Below, in pieces: positions 15,769 through 25,338 of a stretch of DNA of 64,000 nt (positions are counted from its first letter, which is position 1; each line of letters opens with the position of its first letter). The translations under genes were made by a program, and so were the position numbers. The notes beneath the pieces are model-generated. The model did not search any database. It was not told the DNA's origin and was given only the letters and a program-made list of their open reading frames with translations. Where the stretch lies: the NCBI RefSeq assembly GCF_014191775.1, contig NZ_JACHXA010000007.1:124001-188000 (forward strand). The letters run 5' to 3'. This DNA comes from Limibacillus halophilus. Its GTDB lineage: Bacteria > Pseudomonadota > Alphaproteobacteria > Kiloniellales > CECT-8803.

Positions 15769-18396
15769 TCAAAGAATTCTGCCGCGCAAGCATTTGTATA
15801 GCTCCATGACGACGACAAGCCCTAGTGCCAGGGGCAGAACTGATACGATCATGTACCAGGTTGGCTGGACGATCCCAAGGGTGCTTCCCAATCCCGGAAT
15901 CCAGGCAGACGCCAAGTGAAGTCCTAGCGCCAGTAGAATAGACGAGATCAAGACGGGGTTGTCACGCAGCGGCAAGCGAAGGATCGAGACCCGTTCCGAG
16001 CGGCTGTTGAGCGCTTGCACGTTCTCGAAAAGCACCATCATCAGCAGGGCCGTGGTTCTTGCCTCCGCGTCACTCCAACCTTGCGCAATGGCTTGTTGGA
16101 AAACGAAGAACGTGGCCACTCCCATGTAAAGTCCCGCCAGCAACACCTGTTCGGCCATACGGCCGTCGAACAGTGCTTCCTCCGGTGGGCGGGGCTTTTG
16201 CTTGAGCACATCCCGATCACTCCGTTCGAAAGCCAGCGCGATATCTTGAATGCCATTGGTTACGAGATTGAGCCACAGCAGTTGGACCGCAAAGAGCGGT
16301 AGGGGCAGGTTCGCGACCAGCGTCAGCAGGAACAAAACGATTTCACCGAAGCCAGTGGCCAGCAGAAGCAGGGTCACGCGACGGACGTTGTTATAGGCAA
16401 TTCGTCCTTCCTCGATCCCATTGACAATGGATGCGAAGTTGTCGTCCGTGATGATGAGGTCGGCGGCTGCGCGGGCCACATCGGTGCCAGCCTGACCCAT
16501 GGCCACACCTACATTCGCAGCGCGCAGGGCGGGCGCGTCATTAACGCCGTCGCCTGTGACCGCGACGAAGTGCCCTGTTTCGCGCAGGGTCTCGACGATC
16601 TGCAGTTTTTGCATCGGCTCAACCCGTGCAAATACCTGCGCGCGAGCGATGAGGGCCGCGGCGCCTTCGCCAGCCTCATGCAGTTCCGTGCCGGTGATAA
16701 CCTGACTTGGGTGCTGGGCAATACCAAGGTCGGAGGCAACGGCCAAGGCGGTTTTCGGGTGGTCGCCGGTGACAAGGCGAACTTCAATCCCAGCTTGCTG
16801 ACATCGCTGGACAGCGAGTGGAGCGTCGGGGCGTAGAGGGTCGCTGATTCCTGCAAATCCCAAGAACTTTAGGTTCTGAGGGGGCTCCCCCTTTTCAAGG
16901 GCCTCTCGCGGGACCTGTCCTTGAGCAACGGCAATTACGCGCAAACCCTCGGCAGCCCAGGAGGCGGCCAACTGAAGCATTTCCTCGGAGCTGTTGGCGC
17001 AAAGGGGTAACACCGTTTCCGCCGCGCCTTTGACGCAAGCCAGATAACCCCCTTTGGCATCGTCGTGGAGAGTGGCTTGAAAGCGCTTTGCGGGTTCATA
17101 GGGAATTTCTGCCAGCCGGGGGTGCTCCAGTGCCATTTTCGCGCGCTCCAGTCCGCTTCTGCGGGCGGCCATTAGAAACGCGCAGTCCACGCTGTCGCCT
17201 ACCGGACCGTTCGGTCCGATCTCTGCATCATTGCAAAGGCAGGCTGCTTCCAAAAGTCGTGCCTTGCCCGGTGATGAGGTGTCGATATCTATTGCCGAGT
17301 CCCAGCTCCCGTCGAGGGGCGAAAACAGTTGCACGACCGTTAGCTTGTTCTGCGTGAGGGTCCCGGTCTTATCGCTTGCGATCAGCGTGCAAGCACCGAG
17401 CCCTTCCACGGCAGGGAGCGAACGCACGATGACATGCCGCGCCACCATGCGGCGGCTGGCAATTGATAGGGCAACGGTGATTGCAATCGGTAAACCTTCG
17501 GGAATGGCTGCGACGGCCAAGGCGACGGCGGTTACGAAGACCTCTTCCAGGGCGGTGCCTCGGCTGTAGGCGGCAAACCCAATTGCCGATACGGCGAGAA
17601 GGCTCAGGATCGATAGGCGCCGGGTAAAATGCCGAACCCGCACGACCAGGGGCGGGTCGCTCAGATCCGGGCTGTGCAGGGATTTTGAAATGCCTCCGAT
17701 AGCCGTCTTGGCCCCGGTCGCTGTGACGAGGCCCACGGCGCGGCCTCGATCGATCGTCGACCCGGCAAAGATCATTCCCCATTGATCCGCCAATCCGCAT
17801 TCAGTCGCAGATTGGTGCTGGGTGTCCTTACTCGTGGGTTCTGATTCCCCGGTTAGCAGAGACTCGTCGGCGGCAAGGATTTGGGCGAACAAAAGACGTA
17901 TATCAGCAGGCACGGCATCGCCGCCTTCAACCTCGACCACGTCCCCGGGAACGAGTTGGCTGGCGGGCTGCCGGATGAGCGTGTGACCGGAATCGCTCGG
18001 TCGCCGCACACGGGCAATTGTTCCCAGATAGTGATCAAGGGCCTCGGCGCTCCGTTCGGCTTTCCATTCCTGAAACGCACCAACGAGGGCGTTGAACAAA
18101 AGGACGGCGCCGATAAACAGTGCGTCCGCAGGCTCTTCGATAAGCAGCGATACCGATGCGGCGGCGATTAGAAGCACGACCAGCGGATTTGCGAACTGGC
18201 GCAGGATGATGGCGACGGGGCCCCGCTTCCGTGGCCTTGGGAGGCTGTTCGGTCCTTCCCGCGCCAGACGCCGCGCGGCCTCCTCCGTTTCCAGCCCTTG
18301 CATCGACGACCGTAGGCGCTCAAGCGCTGCGTCCGGTGTCAAGGACTGGAAGGGTGCCTCGGCCTCGCCGTTGTTTTCGCGTCGCGACGGCGTCAT
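15769..18396 (-). CDS. P-type cation-transporting ATPase (P2-type)
   Basis: An 875-residue membrane pump. The phosphorylated Asp is D342 in SDKTGTLTQNK. Other signatures are ADESLLTGES (actuator domain), the TM4 motif AIPEGLPIAITVALS, the TGDHPKTA segment, and TGDGVNDAPALRAANVGVAMG in the hinge. An N-terminal cation-ATPase domain (residues 14-80) and about ten membrane segments fit the Ca2+/Na+/K+-type P2 class rather than heavy-metal pumps; no CPC motif or metal-binding domain is present. The NGIQD sequence in the TM6 region differs from classical Ca2+ pumps, so the ion is uncertain. Its ATG overlaps the stop of the upstream metallo-beta-lactamase gene by four bases (ATGA). Confidence 0.88.
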   Translation of the reverse strand: MTPSRRENNGEAEAPFQSLTPDAALERLRSSMQGLETEEAARRLAREGPNSLPRPRKRGPVAIILRQFANPLVVLLIAAASVSLLIEEPADALFIGAVLLFNALVGAFQEWKAERSAEALDHYLGTIARVRRPSDSGHTLIRQPASQLVPGDVVEVEGGDAVPADIRLLFAQILAADESLLTGESEPTSKDTQHQSATECGLADQWGMIFAGSTIDRGRAVGLVTATGAKTAIGGISKSLHSPDLSDPPLVVRVRHFTRRLSILSLLAVSAIGFAAYSRGTALEEVFVTAVALAVAAIPEGLPIAITVALSIASRRMVARHVIVRSLPAVEGLGACTLIASDKTGTLTQNKLTVVQLFSPLDGSWDSAIDIDTSSPGKARLLEAACLCNDAEIGPNGPVGDSVDCAFLMAARRSGLERAKMALEHPRLAEIPYEPAKRFQATLHDDAKGGYLACVKGAAETVLPLCANSSEEMLQLAASWAAEGLRVIAVAQGQVPREALEKGEPPQNLKFLGFAGISDPLRPDAPLAVQRCQQAGIEVRLVTGDHPKTALAVASDLGIAQHPSQVITGTELHEAGEGAAALIARAQVFARVEPMQKLQIVETLRETGHFVAVTGDGVNDAPALRAANVGVAMGQAGTDVARAAADLIITDDNFASIVNGIEEGRIAYNNVRRVTLLLLATGFGEIVLFLLTLVANLPLPLFAVQLLWLNLVTNGIQDIALAFERSDRDVLKQKPRPPEEALFDGRMAEQVLLAGLYMGVATFFVFQQAIAQGWSDAEARTTALLMMVLFENVQALNSRSERVSILRLPLRDNPVLISSILLALGLHLASAWIPGLGSTLGIVQPTWYMIVSVLPLALGLVVVMELYKCLRGRIL

Positions 18397-19751
18397 TCCA
18401 AAGTCACCGCATCACGATAATCGGGAACCCGGCAACGCCAACCGAGGGCTTCCTCGATGCTGTGGCGCAAGGCATCGGCGGCGGCAGGCTCGCCGTGCGT
18501 GACAAAAGTTGTGCGAGGCGCGCGTTTGAAGGTCGTCAGCCAAGCCAGAATCTCAAAGTAGTCCGCATGTGCTGAAAGCATGTCGAGCATCTCGACCTTA
18601 GCGCGCAACGGGTAATAGTAACCGTGAATTTTGATTCGGTTTGCCCCCTCGGCCATATCCGCGCCGCGCGTGCCGCCGGCCTGGAAACCGGCGAACAGAA
18701 TGGTGTTCTTCGGATCCGGCGCGAAATGCTTGAGGTGATGGAGCACGCGCCCACCCGTCGCCATGCCGCTGGCTGAAATAATGATGAGCGGCATGCTGGA
18801 GCGGTCCAGTGCTTTTGAGCCTTCGACGTCGCGTACAAAGGTTGCTGCCCGACACGCTGATCGGCTCTCCGCCGCCGTCAGTCGATGTTCATCGTGATGT
18901 GCCAGGAAAAGCTCGCTTGCGTCGATGGCCATGGGGCTATCGAGATAAACCGGCACGTTTGCTATTCGCCCAGTCTGCTTTAGTTGGTGGAGATGATAAA
19001 GCAGCGCCTGTGTCCGCCCGACCGCAAATGAGGGGATCAAAACACTGCCGCCGCCTGACACTGTCTGATTAATGACGTCGGCCAGCTTTTCCTCGACATC
19101 GCCATCTGGATGCCTGCGGTTTCCATAGGTTGATTCCACCACCAGGTAATCGCATTCAAGGCCAACCGTAGGTGGTAACATGACGGGATCGTTTGGACGT
19201 CCAAGGTCGCCGGAAAACAGCAGGCTGCGTTCCTCGGCACGCAGTTCAACCATTGCCGCGCCAAGGATGTGACCTGCGCGCCGTAAGGTAAAGCTGACGC
19301 CGTCCCCGAGTTCCATGGACTCTTCGAAGGAGACCTCTCGGAGGGACTTCAACGCTAGGCGGGCATCCTCTTCTGTGTACAGCGGCAAAGCCGGAGAGTG
19401 CTTCGAGAAACCGTGGCGGTTGGCGAACTCGGCGTCGCGCTCCTGTAAATGGCCGCTATCCGGCAGGAGTATGCCGCAAAGCGCGGCGGTCGCGCGGCTC
19501 GTAAAGACCGGGCCCTTGTAGCCGTCACGTACGAGCAGCGGCAGATACCCCGAATGATCAATGTGGGCGTGCGTCAGGATCACGGCATCTATTGTTGCTG
19601 GGTTAACAGATAGCGGTTCACGGTTCCGCAGGCGCAGGTTTTTGAATCCTTGGAATAGGCCACAGTCTATCAACAGGCGTTTGCCGGCAGCTTCGACCAG
19701 ATACTTTGACCCGGTCACTGTTCCCGCCGCACCGAGAAAGGTTATACGCAT
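18393..19751 (-). CDS. metallo-beta-lactamase fold RNA-processing-type hydrolase (CPSF/Ysh1-like)
   Basis: A 452-residue protein of the beta-CASP RNase family. The zinc site is H61-A-H63-I-D65-H66 in LTHAHIDHSGYLP, and later ligands include His in RRAGHILGAAMVE and Asp in FSGDLG. The beta-CASP part contains ASGMATGGRVLHHLKHF and the C-terminal ADYFEILAWL and THGEP segments typical of the group. Bacterial relatives are annotated as exonucleases of RNA, often from sequence alone. It is translationally coupled to the downstream P-type ATPase, an association that gives no obvious functional clue. Confidence 0.85.
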   Translation of the reverse strand: MRITFLGAAGTVTGSKYLVEAAGKRLLIDCGLFQGFKNLRLRNREPLSVNPATIDAVILTHAHIDHSGYLPLLVRDGYKGPVFTSRATAALCGILLPDSGHLQERDAEFANRHGFSKHSPALPLYTEEDARLALKSLREVSFEESMELGDGVSFTLRRAGHILGAAMVELRAEERSLLFSGDLGRPNDPVMLPPTVGLECDYLVVESTYGNRRHPDGDVEEKLADVINQTVSGGGSVLIPSFAVGRTQALLYHLHQLKQTGRIANVPVYLDSPMAIDASELFLAHHDEHRLTAAESRSACRAATFVRDVEGSKALDRSSMPLIIISASGMATGGRVLHHLKHFAPDPKNTILFAGFQAGGTRGADMAEGANRIKIHGYYYPLRAKVEMLDMLSAHADYFEILAWLTTFKRAPRTTFVTHGEPAAADALRHSIEEALGWRCRVPDYRDAVTLE

Positions 19752-19978
19752 GGTGACTATGATCTCCGTTCCTGGGGTTGAACCGCCACAATCTCAATTG
19801 TCGCTGCATAAACCGATTAGCGGGATGACGTAGATCAATCGGCGGTGTCATTAGCGCCTGAGGCAAGGAACCGTCGGGTGTCGGATTTGTTCTAGTTAGA
19901 GTCGAGAGAGGGCTGATTTCTCAAAGTCGCTGCCCCTAGCATCATACAGAGAGGGCAGCACCAAGGGAGTTCGCCACA

Positions 19979-21523
19979 ATGACTGAAGAGAGCCCGCGCC
20001 GCCGCCGTCGCCAATCGGCGCGTGAGGATTTTGAAGCGCGTGCGCTAAACCAAATTCCCTGGCGCAACATCGAATCGCCGTTTCCGCCGTTATGTCCTCT
20101 GAGCGACGATCAATTGGAAGCGGTGCACGAGGCCTCGCTTCGCTTGCTTGCCGAGCAAGGCGTCGAGGTTATGAGTGTCCGGGCCCGCGACCTGTTTCGC
20201 AAGGCCGGGGCCACGGTCGATGAAGCCTCCGGCGTTGTCTGCCTGGAGCCTGAGCTGATCTTGCAGCTCATCTCGACAGCGCCAAATGAGTTCATGCTAA
20301 CGCCCCGTAATGCCGGTCACGCAATTCGGATTGGTGGAAATGCAATCAATTTTGGGTTGGTTTCTGGCCCGCCCAACGTCCACGACTGCTTGCGTGGCCG
20401 TCGTGCCGGTAATCTCGAAGACTACTGCAGCCTCATCAAGATGGCGCAAAGCTTCAACGTGATTTCCTTCCTGGGCAACCAGGCAACGGCGCCTCAGGAG
20501 TTGCCCGCAAACAACCGTCACCTCGATACCTGTCGGGCCAACATCGTCTATACGGACAAGATCTGGAACTGCGTATCGATCGGTGCGGGGCGCGCACGTG
20601 ATGCCGCCCAGATCATGGCCTTGTCGCGCGGGCTGACGTTGGAGGAAATGGCCGAGAGCCCCGGCGCCATCACCAACATCAATATCAATTCGCCCCGTAA
20701 GCTCGATGAAACCATGGCCGAGGGCGCCATGCAGATGGCCGAATTGGGACAGGCGGTAATTGTCACGCCCTTCACGCTGATGGGGGCGATGACGCCTGTC
20801 ACCATGGCGGCGGCGTTGGTGCAGCAAAATGCGGAAGCCTTGATCGGCATTGCTCTCACCCAGTTGGTCCGCGCCGGTGCGCCAGTGATCTACGGCGGCT
20901 TCACCTCCAACGTGGATATGCGATCAGGCGCCCCCGCTTTTGGCACGCCGGAGAACTGCAAGGCGAATATGGCCGGCGGACAATTAGCAAGACGCTATGG
21001 GCTGCCTTACCGCACGAGTGCCTGCAATGCCTCCAACACGGTCGACGGTCAGGCTGTCTACGAGACGCAGTTCGCCCTTTGGGGTGCCGTCAACGGATAC
21101 GGGAACCTGATCTATCATGCCGCCGGGTGGCTGGAGGGTGGGCTCGTCGCTTCTTTTGAAAAGCTGATCATGGATGTGGAGACGCTGCAGTGCATGGCCA
21201 AGGTTCTGGAGCCGATTGCGGTGTCAGAGGAGGAGTTTGGTCTGGAGGCGATCCGCGAAGTGGGGCCGGGTGGGCATTTCTTTGGATCGTCCCACACGAT
21301 GGAGCGCTATAAGACCGCGTTTTATGAACCGCTCCTCAGTGACTGGCAGAACCACGAGAATTGGGAAATTGCCGGCGCGAAGGATGCCACGGCTCGCGCG
21401 ACGGAAGTTTGGCAAAGGGTGTTGCAGGAATACGAGGCACCGCCAATCGATCCCGCGCGGCTGGAAGCGGTCGATGCCTACATCGCGCGACGCAAGGAGG
21501 CAATCGGAACCGGCGAACCCTGA
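19979..21523 (+). CDS. trimethylamine methyltransferase (MttB) family protein, non-pyrrolysine
   Basis: A 514-residue soluble methyltransferase-like protein. Characteristic features are the LSLLAEQGVEV-like region (LRLLAEQGVEV), the long TIM-barrel core with GNQATAPQELPAN, TNININSPRKLDE and PVIYGGFTSNVDMRSG, and the C-terminal GPGGHFFGSSHTMERY. No in-frame amber codon is present, so it belongs to the large non-pyrrolysine branch that acts on quaternary amines such as glycine betaine. Members normally pass the methyl to a corrinoid protein, none of which is visible here. AAGGGAG lies nine bases from the ATG. First gene of an operon with the flavoprotein and the DddP-like gene; the substrate is inferred to be an onium compound. 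Confidence 0.85.
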   Translation: MTEESPRRRRRQSAREDFEARALNQIPWRNIESPFPPLCPLSDDQLEAVHEASLRLLAEQGVEVMSVRARDLFRKAGATVDEASGVVCLEPELILQLISTAPNEFMLTPRNAGHAIRIGGNAINFGLVSGPPNVHDCLRGRRAGNLEDYCSLIKMAQSFNVISFLGNQATAPQELPANNRHLDTCRANIVYTDKIWNCVSIGAGRARDAAQIMALSRGLTLEEMAESPGAITNININSPRKLDETMAEGAMQMAELGQAVIVTPFTLMGAMTPVTMAAALVQQNAEALIGIALTQLVRAGAPVIYGGFTSNVDMRSGAPAFGTPENCKANMAGGQLARRYGLPYRTSACNASNTVDGQAVYETQFALWGAVNGYGNLIYHAAGWLEGGLVASFEKLIMDVETLQCMAKVLEPIAVSEEEFGLEAIREVGPGGHFFGSSHTMERYKTAFYEPLLSDWQNHENWEIAGAKDATARATEVWQRVLQEYEAPPIDPARLEAVDAYIARRKEAIGTGEP

Positions 21524-21598
21524 AGGGGGCGCTGGCAAAGGCAACATTAACGGCCTCTGGCCACTTGGACACGAGAAGCAAGGAAGAAGGCCCACTCT

Positions 21599-24031
21599 AT
21601 GAAATCCCACGCGCAAGTTGTTGTCATCGGCGGTGGCGTCGTCGGTTGCTCGGTTCTCTATCACCTCGCGAAGTTCGGTATGAAGGACTCGGTGTTGCTG
21701 GAGCGTTCGGAGCTTACCTCCGGGTCGACCTGGCATGCGGCGGGCGGCATGCATACGATCAATGGCGACCCCAACGTCGCCAAGCTGCAGAAATACACCA
21801 TCGAGCTTTACCGGGAGATCGAGGCGCTGTCTGAGCAATCAACGGGCCTGCATATGACGGGCGGCGTGATGCTGGCGGCGACCGAGGCGCGATTTGATTG
21901 GATCAAGGGGCTTGTCGCCAAGGGTCGCTATCTGGGGATCGAAGCCGAGATCATCACGCCGGAAGAAGCGCATCAGGACATGCCCTTGCTCGACCCCAAG
22001 CGTTTTGTCGGGGCCATGCGGACGGTCGTCGACGGCCACCTCGATCCTTCGGGCACGACCCATGCCTACGCCAAGTCGGCACGCAAACTGGGCGCCGAGA
22101 TTCACCGTCATACCAAGGTCGAAGACATCGTACGCCAACCGGACGGGCAATGGCTGGTGGTGACCGACAAGGGCAATATCCTGGCGCAGCACGTGGTCAA
22201 CGCGGGCGGACTTTGGGCGCGCGAGGTTGGGCGCATGGTGGGGTTGGAGCTGCCGGTTTTGGCGATGGAGCACATGTACCTCATCACCGAAGACATGCCC
22301 GAAGTTGCCGAGGTCAACCGCACCACGGGGAAGGAAGTGGTGCACGCTGTGGATTTTGACGGTGAGCTGTACTTGCGCCAGGAACGCGGCGGCATGTTGA
22401 TGGGGACCTATGAGAAAGCCTGTGTCCCCTGGTCCGAGAAGCGAACGCCCTGGGATTTCGGGCATGAACTTCTTGAGCCGGATATCGACCGCATTGCACC
22501 GTCGTTGGAGGTGGGCTTTCAGCATTTCCCGGCCTTCCAGAACGCCGGCATCAAACAGATCATCAATGGCCCCTTTACCTTCGCACCGGATGGCAATCCG
22601 CTTGTCGGCCCGGTTCGCGGCTTGCCGGGCTTTTGGTGCGCCTGCGGCGTCATGGCGGGTTTCTCCCAGGGCGGTGGTGTCGGTCTCGCGCTGGCGAATT
22701 GGATTATCGAAGGTGACCCGGGTTTCGACGTCTGGGCCATGGACGTCGGCCGCTATGGCGATTGGGCAACGCTAAAATACACCAACGCAAAGGTGCGCGA
22801 GAATTACTCGCGCCGCTTTTCCATCAAGTTCCCCAACGAGGAGCTGACCGCCGCGCGGCCGCTCAGAACGACGCCCATCTACGACAAACTAAAGGAATCA
22901 GGCGCTCAGTTTGGTGCTGCCTATGGATTGGAGGTTCCTCTGTGGTTCGCGCCGAAGGGGGTTAAGGACAGCTTTTCATGGCGGCGCTCAAGCGATTTCG
23001 AGCAGGTAGGCAAAGAGGCCAGGGCCGTCCGCAGTTCCGTGGGTTTGAGCGAGATTTCAGGCTTTGCAAAATACAGTGTGACCGGCACGGGCGCGCGCGC
23101 TTGGTTGGACGGTATCCTGGCCTGCCGGATTCCCGATCAGGGACGCATGACCTTGGCGCCAATGCTCAAACACGACGGCAAGCTGATCGGCGATTTCACG
23201 CTCGCCAATCTGGGCGAAGATGCCTTCTTCATCGCGGGATCGGGGATCGCCGAGGAATACCATATGCGCTGGTTCGAAGAGCACCTTCCCGGAGATGGCT
23301 CGGTGACGGTCAAGGCGGAGGGTCTGGGACTCGTCGGTCTGGCGCTGGCGGGGCCGAAGTCCCGAGATTTGCTGGCGCGCCTGGCGGACCACGATTTGTC
23401 GGATCAGGCCTTTCCCTTCATGGCGATTTCCTGGATGGATATCGGCATGGCGCCTGCTTTGGTTGGGAGGGTGAGCTACACCGGCGACCTGGGTTACGAG
23501 ATTTGGTGCCGCCCGGAGTATCAGCGCTACCTCTTCGATGTTCTGATGGATGCAGGTGCGGCGCATAGCATCGCGCTCTTCGGGTCACGTGCGCTCAATG
23601 CTCTTCGCCTCGAAAAGGGCTTTGGAAGCTGGGCGCGTGAGTACCGACCGATCTACGGCCCTTATGAAGCGGGCCTTGGACGGTTCGTGTCCCTGACGAA
23701 GAACGCGGACTTCATTGGCAAGGCGGCGGCAACCAAGGAAAAGCAGCAGGGCGGCAAGCTCCGTCTTTGCAGCTTCATACTTGCAGCCAAGGACGCCGAT
23801 GTGATCGGTGACGAGCCGATCTGGTTCAGAGGTGAAGTGAAAGGTTGGGTGACTTCCGGCGGCTATGCGCACGCTTCCGGAAAATCGGTTGCCATGGGCT
23901 ATGTTCCGAGGGAGATCGCCGGAGAGGCAGAGGGCTGGGAGATCGAACTGCTAGGCGAGAGATTGTCCGCGCGTCTGCTCAGCGAACCCTTGTTCGATCC
24001 CAAGGGCGAAAGAATGCGCGGTGCGATCTGA
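21599..24031 (+). CDS. dimethylglycine/sarcosine dehydrogenase-like flavoprotein fused to a GcvT domain
   Basis: An 810-residue two-part enzyme. The N-terminal half is an FAD-dependent oxidase/dehydrogenase: dinucleotide motif GGGVVG at residues 11-16, E35 at the end of beta-2, and H46 in GSTWHAAGG, the residue that attaches FAD covalently in relatives. From about residue 430 it continues as a GcvT-like tetrahydrofolate domain (GLSEISGFAKYSV, YTGDLGYEIW, RLEKGFGSWAREY). Relatives oxidise N-methyl groups of dimethylglycine or sarcosine and hand formaldehyde to THF as 5,10-methylene-THF. It follows the MttB-like gene by 75 bases and precedes the DddP-like gene by 41. The exact amine is unknown. 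Confidence 0.85.
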   Translation: MKSHAQVVVIGGGVVGCSVLYHLAKFGMKDSVLLERSELTSGSTWHAAGGMHTINGDPNVAKLQKYTIELYREIEALSEQSTGLHMTGGVMLAATEARFDWIKGLVAKGRYLGIEAEIITPEEAHQDMPLLDPKRFVGAMRTVVDGHLDPSGTTHAYAKSARKLGAEIHRHTKVEDIVRQPDGQWLVVTDKGNILAQHVVNAGGLWAREVGRMVGLELPVLAMEHMYLITEDMPEVAEVNRTTGKEVVHAVDFDGELYLRQERGGMLMGTYEKACVPWSEKRTPWDFGHELLEPDIDRIAPSLEVGFQHFPAFQNAGIKQIINGPFTFAPDGNPLVGPVRGLPGFWCACGVMAGFSQGGGVGLALANWIIEGDPGFDVWAMDVGRYGDWATLKYTNAKVRENYSRRFSIKFPNEELTAARPLRTTPIYDKLKESGAQFGAAYGLEVPLWFAPKGVKDSFSWRRSSDFEQVGKEARAVRSSVGLSEISGFAKYSVTGTGARAWLDGILACRIPDQGRMTLAPMLKHDGKLIGDFTLANLGEDAFFIAGSGIAEEYHMRWFEEHLPGDGSVTVKAEGLGLVGLALAGPKSRDLLARLADHDLSDQAFPFMAISWMDIGMAPALVGRVSYTGDLGYEIWCRPEYQRYLFDVLMDAGAAHSIALFGSRALNALRLEKGFGSWAREYRPIYGPYEAGLGRFVSLTKNADFIGKAAATKEKQQGGKLRLCSFILAAKDADVIGDEPIWFRGEVKGWVTSGGYAHASGKSVAMGYVPREIAGEAEGWEIELLGERLSARLLSEPLFDPKGERMRGAI

Positions 24032-24072
24032 GTGCGTTTTTCTGCGACCTGTTTGGAAAGGGAGAGTCGGGG

Positions 24073-25338
24073 ATGAGCATTGATGCAGTAGAGGTTGCCG
24101 GCGGTCATGCGAAAGAGCTTGCGTCGATGGCACGCCAACACGGTGCCATGGAGTATACGCAAGCTCCCGTGGACCTGGATGTGGTGCGTCTTTACCGTCT
24201 GGGTCGCCTGCGAGAGGAGATGCAGAAAGCCGATGTTGCCGGGTTACTCCTCTATGACCAAATCAACACCCGCTACGCGACCGATGCGACGAACATGCAA
24301 ATCTGGTGCTCCCATTATGAAGCGCGCTGCGTTTTCGTGGCACTCGACGGTCCGGTGGTCCTTTTCGACTATGCCAACTTGCCGCATCTGGCCGAGGGTC
24401 TGCCGACGGTGGATGAGTACAGGGTCAACTCCTCGGCCTACTACTTCACCGCCGGCCCCCATGCCGAAGCGCGGGCCAAGAAGATGGGTCAGGATGTTGC
24501 CGAACTCATGCGCCAGTACGGCGGCGGTAGCAAGCGCCTCGCGGTGGATCGATTGTCCCATCTGGGGAGCGACGCGCTGCGGGCCGAAGGTTTGACGCTC
24601 CTGGAAGGCGAGGGGATCGCGGAGCGTGCCCGCGCCGTGAAGTCAACGCAAGAACTGGCGCTCATGCGGGCTTCTATTGCGGTCTGCGAGGAAGGCTGTC
24701 GCGAGATGCGGTCCATCCTTGAGCCCGGCATCACGGAGAACGCACTCTGGGCCAAACTGCACGAAGTAAACATTCGTCTGGGCGGTGAGTGGATCGAAAC
24801 GCGGCTGTTGTCTTCCGGGCCGCGAACCAATCCCTGGTTTCGAGAATGCTCAATGCGTGTCATCGAGCGAGGGGATATGGTCAGCTTCGATACGGACCTC
24901 ATTGGCCCCTATGGCTACTGTGCCGACATATCCCGCGCTTGGCTGTGCGGTGACAGGCCGAACGACGAGCAGCGCCGTCTCTATGCCAAGGCATACGAGC
25001 AGATCGAGCACAACATCGCCGTCCTGAAGCCTGGCATGAGCTTTCGCGAGCTTTCCGAGGCCTGTTGGCGGATCCCCGAGGAGTTCCTCTCGTTGCGTTA
25101 TCCAAGTTTGATCCATGGGGTCGGGCTGGCGGACGAGTACCCCTCCATCAAGCATTGGGAAGATTTCCCGACGAAGGGCTATGACGGCATTATCACGCCG
25201 GGCATGACGCTTTGCGTGGAAAGCTTTATCGGCGTTGCCGGCGGTAGAGAAGGCGTCAAGTTGGAAGAACAGGTGCTGATCACCGAGACCGGCGTCGAAC
25301 GCCTTTCCAGCCTGCCCTACGAGACCGACTGGCTTTAG
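24073..25338 (+). CDS. dddP: DddP-type M24 metalloprotein (candidate DMSP lyase)
   Basis: A 421-residue protein of the M24 creatinase/aminopeptidase fold. The candidate metal ligands are D273, D275, D285, H348, E383 and E398. Their spacing (2, 10, 63, 35, 15) almost equals that remembered for characterised DddP (D295, D297, D307, H371, E406, E421), including the paired Asp in SFDTDL. The segments RYATDATNMQIW, GGEWIETRLLSSGPRTNPWF and VKLEEQVLITETG also match DddP. DddP cleaves DMSP to dimethylsulfide and acrylate. ATG at 24073 is chosen for the purine-rich GGAAAGGGAGAG upstream. The operon suggests the alternative that it is a close relative acting on another onium compound or amide. Confidence 0.75.
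   Translation: MSIDAVEVAGGHAKELASMARQHGAMEYTQAPVDLDVVRLYRLGRLREEMQKADVAGLLLYDQINTRYATDATNMQIWCSHYEARCVFVALDGPVVLFDYANLPHLAEGLPTVDEYRVNSSAYYFTAGPHAEARAKKMGQDVAELMRQYGGGSKRLAVDRLSHLGSDALRAEGLTLLEGEGIAERARAVKSTQELALMRASIAVCEEGCREMRSILEPGITENALWAKLHEVNIRLGGEWIETRLLSSGPRTNPWFRECSMRVIERGDMVSFDTDLIGPYGYCADISRAWLCGDRPNDEQRRLYAKAYEQIEHNIAVLKPGMSFRELSEACWRIPEEFLSLRYPSLIHGVGLADEYPSIKHWEDFPTKGYDGIITPGMTLCVESFIGVAGGREGVKLEEQVLITETGVERLSSLPYETDWL

Noticed and set aside
19979-21523. Pyrrolysine-dependent trimethylamine methyltransferase
   Set aside because: No internal amber codon is present, so this is the non-pyrrolysine branch of the family.
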